A stretch of DNA of 8,421 nucleotides. Source: an uncultured Candidatus Pelagibacter sp. Its GTDB lineage: Bacteria; Pseudomonadota; Alphaproteobacteria; Pelagibacterales; Pelagibacteraceae. The stretch lies in contig CAJQSU010000040.1 in assembly GCA_905616435.1 (NCBI GenBank), positions 1-8,421 of the forward strand. The letters are read 5' to 3'. A model generated the notes under the pieces. It was not told the origin of the DNA. It saw only the letters and a program-made list of their open reading frames with translations, and did not search any database. Position numbers and translations under genes: made by a program. How positions within the stretch are numbered: the stretch's first letter is position 1; each line of letters starts with the position of its first letter. Positions 6,549-8,421 of the stretch are shown here, piece after piece.

Positions 6549-7502
6549 ATGAAAAAAATTTTAATTACACGAAAATTAATCAAAGACAGCGAAGATAAAG
6601 CAACAAAAGTATTTGAGGCAAAACTCAATTCAAATGACGAATTATATTCTCAAGCAAAAGTAATAGAAATGAGTCAAGGTTGCGATGCAGTTTTAACCTC
6701 TCTTACGGATAAAATGGATGAAGAGATGATAAATAAATTACCAAATACTATAAAAGTAATTTCAAACTTTGCAGTTGGTTTTGGTAATATTGATTTAGAG
6801 GCGGCAAAAAAAAGAGGAATTGCAGTCACAAATACACCTGAAGTTTTATCAGATGCGACTGCTGAAATTGGAATACTCTTAATACTAGGTGCATGCAGAA
6901 GGGTATCGGAAGGAATTCAAAGTGCAAAAGAAAGTAATTGGAAATGGTCTGCTGATTACTTAATAGGAAAACAATTAACAGGAACAAGACTTGGAATTTT
7001 AGGAATGGGTAGAATAGGACAAAAAATTGCAACAATAGCAAAATCTTTAGGAATGATTATTCACTATCATAACAGATCAAAACTTAATAAAGAAAAAGAA
7101 CAAGGTGCAATCTACCATGGCAGCTTAAAAAGTCTTTTTGAAGTTTCGGATGTATTGTCAATTTGTTGTCCCGCAACTAAAGAGACAGAAAATTTAATTA
7201 ATAAAGAAACATTAGAATATTTTCCAACAGGCGCAGTTATTACGAATGTAGCGCGTGGAGATATTGTTGACGATGAGGCATTAATAGATGCATTAAATAG
7301 GAGAAAAATTTATGCAGCAGGGCTTGACGTTTATAAGGGTGAGCCAAATTTAAACCCGGGCTACCTAAAAATAAAAAGTGTTTTCATTTTACCACATCTT
7401 GGAAGTGCAACAAAACACACAAGAATTGCAATGGCAAATTTAGCAATTGATAATATTGATGAATTTTTAAAAACAGGTAATTGTAAAAATAAAGTAAATT
7501 AA
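6549..7502 (+). CDS. NAD(P)-dependent D-2-hydroxyacid dehydrogenase (glyoxylate/hydroxypyruvate reductase type)
   Basis: This 317-residue cytosolic two-domain enzyme interconverts a 2-oxoacid and a D-2-hydroxyacid. The substrate loop is FAVGFGNIDLEAAKKRG (74-90), followed by TPEVLSDATAE (96-106). The Rossmann dinucleotide motif is GILGMGRIGQ (149-158). The catalytic triad is complete: Arg236 in NVARGDIVDD, Glu265 in GLDVYKGEP and His283 in LPHLGSAT. After the second beta strand, where NAD-specific enzymes carry Asp, this protein reads YHNRSK (173-178) with Asn and Arg. That suggests NADPH use, as in GHRB/GyaR-type glyoxylate and hydroxypyruvate reductases, the closest match I recognise. It has no C-terminal ACT domain, so it is not full-length SerA. 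The 15-bp gap from the D-lactate dehydrogenase gene suggests one transcript. Only a weak purine tract precedes the ATG. The stop is followed by the longest intergenic gap here. Confidence 0.9.
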   Translation: MKKILITRKLIKDSEDKATKVFEAKLNSNDELYSQAKVIEMSQGCDAVLTSLTDKMDEEMINKLPNTIKVISNFAVGFGNIDLEAAKKRGIAVTNTPEVLSDATAEIGILLILGACRRVSEGIQSAKESNWKWSADYLIGKQLTGTRLGILGMGRIGQKIATIAKSLGMIIHYHNRSKLNKEKEQGAIYHGSLKSLFEVSDVLSICCPATKETENLINKETLEYFPTGAVITNVARGDIVDDEALIDALNRRKIYAAGLDVYKGEPNLNPGYLKIKSVFILPHLGSATKHTRIAMANLAIDNIDEFLKTGNCKNKVN

Positions 7503-7507
7503 TAATA

Positions 7508-7523
7508 AATAATCAAGATTATT
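7508..7523 (+). repeat. 16-bp inverted repeat after the hydroxyacid reductase stop
   Basis: AATAATC and GATTATT are perfect 7-bp inverted arms with a 2-base centre (AA), six bases after the stop codon at 7500-7502. As RNA it would form at most a weak, nearly all A-U hairpin with no T-run after it, so it is a poor terminator. An operator half-site pair is the other possibility. Confidence 0.5.
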
Positions 7524-7525
7524 CT

Positions 7526-7555
7526 ACTTAGGATTGTATTAAAAACTATCTAAGT
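7526..7555 (+). repeat. Inverted repeat ACTTAG(G)AT ... ATCTAAGT
   Basis: ACTTAG (7526-7531) and CTAAGT (7550-7555) are perfect complements and extend inward by AT/AT past a bulged G, enclosing a 13-base loop. CATTTT follows, so it could act as a weak terminator for the upstream gene set. The arms reuse the CTTAG/CTAAG half-site that recurs at 7575-7584, which points equally to a protein-binding site. Confidence 0.5.
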
Positions 7556-7565
7556 CATTTTGACT
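7553..7565 (+). repeat. Small hairpin AGTCA-TTT-TGACT
   Basis: A perfect 5-bp inverted repeat with a 3-base loop. Its left arm overlaps the CTAAGT arm of the preceding inverted repeat, so in RNA the two structures could not form together. Its right arm overlaps the proposed -35 box. Confidence 0.4.
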
Positions 7566-7590
7566 ATAGACTCTCTTAGCTAAGTATATT
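7560..7590 (+). promoter_or_regulatory. Candidate sigma-70 promoter of the TRAP binding-protein gene
   Basis: TTGACT (7560-7565) matches five of six -35 consensus bases. TATATT (7585-7590) matches five of six -10 bases with a 19-base spacer; GTATAT (7584-7589) would give 18. The start point would fall near 7597, leaving a leader of about 30 nt. It is the best promoter-like pair in the only long gap, ahead of a gene whose product is usually abundant. The long spacer suggests it may need an activator. Confidence 0.5.
7575..7584 (+). promoter_or_regulatory. Perfect palindrome CTTAGCTAAG in the promoter spacer, candidate operator
   Basis: This 10-bp perfect palindrome lies between the proposed -35 and -10 boxes and abuts the -10. 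Its half-site recurs as CTTAG at 7527 and CTAAG at 7550; the two CTAAGT copies are 30 bp apart, about three helical turns. Binding of a dimeric regulator here would affect RNA polymerase directly. No regulator gene is in the window. Confidence 0.45.
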
Positions 7591-7601
7591 TAACTGGAGT
7601 T

Positions 7602-7611
7602 GTTAATTAAC
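7602..7611 (+). repeat. Perfect palindrome GTTAATTAAC next to the ribosome-binding site
   Basis: This 10-bp perfect palindrome is in the predicted leader, five bases before AGGAG. TTAAC also occurs at 7590-7594, and outer GTT (7599-7601) and AAC (7614-7616) are complementary with a 2-base bulge. It could be a second operator or a weak leader hairpin next to the ribosome-binding site. AT-richness makes chance occurrence plausible. Confidence 0.35.
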
Positions 7612-7616
7612 GTAAC

Positions 7617-7621
7617 AGGAG
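7617..7621 (+). promoter_or_regulatory. Strong Shine-Dalgarno AGGAG for the TRAP binding protein
   Basis: AGGAG lies five bases before the ATG at 7627. It is the strongest correctly spaced ribosome-binding site in the window and fixes the start that gives a complete Tat signal. Confidence 0.8.
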
Positions 7622-7626
7622 AAATA

Positions 7627-8421
7627 ATGATAAAAGAAAATAAATCATTGAAGATTAAAACATCTTCAAGACGTAAGTTCTTTAAAACTGCTGCTAAAGC
7701 TGGTGCAGTTGCAGCTGCAACAGTTGCAATGCCAAACATTGCTAGAGCAGACGGACACACAACATTAAAGATGCAAGCAGCTTGGCCTTCAGGCGCAAAT
7801 ATCTTTTATGAAATGGCTGGTGACTATTGTAAAATGGTTAACGACATGTCTGGTGGAACACTTAAAATTGATCTTCAGCCGGTTGGAGCAATTGTAAAAA
7901 CTTCAGAAATTGGACAAGCAGTAAGTTCAGGTGTAGTTGATATGGGTCACTGGGTGACAGCATATTGGTATGGTAAAAATGCTGCAGCTTCACTTTTTGG
8001 AACTGGACCTTCGTACGGAATGTCATCTCAAGAAGTAATGGGATGGATGGAGTATGGTGGAGGAAGAAAATTATATGAAGAAGCAGTAGCTAGTGTTGGA
8101 TTTGAGTACACTGGTTTCTTTCATATGCCTATGCCAGCACAACCTTTTGGTTGGTTCAAAAAGAATGTAACTAAAGTATCTGATGTTAAAGGTATGAAGT
8201 ATAGAACAGTTGGTCTAGCGACTAACGTTTTAACTGCTATGGGAATGGTTGTAAGACAATTACCAGGTGGTGAAATTCAACCAGCAATGAAAACTGGTTT
8301 GATTGATGCTGCAGAGTTTAACAACCCTACGTCAGACTCACAGTTTGGAATGCAAGATGTTTCTAAACACTATCACCTAGGAAGTTTCCATCAATCTCAG
8401 GAGATGTTTGAAATTCCTATG
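7627..8421 (+). CDS. TRAP transporter solute-binding protein, TakP / mannitol-chloroaromatic type (3' truncated by window)
   Basis: An open frame of 265 codons runs to the window end without a stop; the family is usually about 350-370 residues, so roughly the last quarter is missing. The N-terminus carries a twin-arginine signal: SSRRKFFK (13-20), a hydrophobic Ala-rich stretch (21-35), then cleavage after Ala-Arg-Ala (39-41). The mature part shows family landmarks: AYWYGKNAAASLFGTGPSYG (112-131), PAQPFGWF (170-177), MKYRTVGLAT (190-199; Arg193 is the likely carboxylate-binding arginine), LPGGEI (212-217) and DAAEFNNP (227-234; Glu230 is a likely metal/substrate contact). Related binding proteins hold 2-oxoacids or lactate, often with a cation. 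That fits the enzymes upstream, though the ligand is inferred. The membrane subunits would be expected past the window end. A strong ribosome-binding site and G+C-richer codons suggest high expression. Confidence 0.9.
   Translation, partial: MIKENKSLKIKTSSRRKFFKTAAKAGAVAAATVAMPNIARADGHTTLKMQAAWPSGANIFYEMAGDYCKMVNDMSGGTLKIDLQPVGAIVKTSEIGQAVSSGVVDMGHWVTAYWYGKNAAASLFGTGPSYGMSSQEVMGWMEYGGGRKLYEEAVASVGFEYTGFFHMPMPAQPFGWFKKNVTKVSDVKGMKYRTVGLATNVLTAMGMVVRQLPGGEIQPAMKTGLIDAAEFNNPTSDSQFGMQDVSKHYHLGSFHQSQEMFEIPM

Noticed and set aside
6826..7041. 71-codon open frame on the - strand
   Set aside because: It is antisense to the Rossmann domain of the hydroxyacid reductase. Its composition (runs of Leu, Phe, Gln) is what reverse reading of AT-rich coding DNA gives.
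7560..7590. MerR-type promoter (19-bp spacer with central dyad)
   Set aside because: The spacer length fits, but the palindrome is only 10 bp and sits about 4-5 bp off the spacer centre. MerR-family operators are longer and centred. The regulator family is left open.
1..8421. CRISPR array, tRNA/rRNA genes, insertion sequence or phage signals
   Set aside because: No regularly spaced repeats, cloverleaf-like segments, transposase or integrase frames, or terminal inverted repeats were seen. Coding density and composition are uniform throughout.

Overview
The window reads as a stretch of a very AT-rich (about 30% G+C by eye), tightly packed alphaproteobacterial genome. The short intergenic gaps, small proteins rich in Lys, Asn and Ile, and the gene content all fit the SAR11 / Pelagibacter group of marine bacteria. 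That assignment is an inference from style and content; no rRNA or other marker gene is present. Every supported gene is on the + strand.

Layout. Positions 2-1099 hold the end of a cytochrome c maturation operon: the 3' end of ccmF, then ccmG (thiol-disulfide oxidoreductase) and ccmH (haem-lyase thioredoxin-like subunit). These are joined by 11-bp and 4-bp overlaps. A PagL-like outer-membrane lipid A 3-O-deacylase follows at 1116-1628. Next come two tandem FMN-dependent L-2-hydroxyacid dehydrogenases (1638-3940; 383 aa each, about 56% identical by hand count, the second starting on a GTG that shares one base with the first gene's stop). After them are a class I PLP aminotransferase (3956-5122), an FAD-linked D-lactate dehydrogenase of the LDHD/GlcD family (5160-6533) and an NAD(P)-dependent D-2-hydroxyacid dehydrogenase of glyoxylate/hydroxypyruvate reductase type (6549-7502). 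The largest gap, 124 bp, is full of short inverted repeats. It contains a plausible sigma-70 promoter with a palindrome in its spacer, and leads into a Tat-exported TRAP solute-binding protein cut by the window end (7627-8421).

How the genes fit together. Positions 1638-8421 look like a 2-hydroxyacid / 2-oxoacid module. A TRAP binding protein of the TakP / mannitol-chloroaromatic type would deliver a small carboxylate. L-specific flavoenzymes and a D-specific flavoenzyme would oxidise either stereoisomer to the 2-oxoacid and pass electrons to the respiratory chain. The pyridine-nucleotide enzyme could reduce the oxoacid, and the aminotransferase could convert it to or from an amino acid. Glyoxylate/glycolate/glycine and pyruvate/lactate/alanine are the obvious candidate triads, but the sequence does not fix the substrate. 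The upstream cytochrome c maturation genes may supply the electron acceptors of the flavoenzymes, or may simply be neighbours.

The most unusual points are the symmetric leader of the TRAP gene, complementary substitutions at the flavin phosphate site of the two tandem paralogues, a missing catalytic Glu in the PagL-like protein, and two SD-less genes that share an identical TAATATTCA block at the same distance before their ATG.
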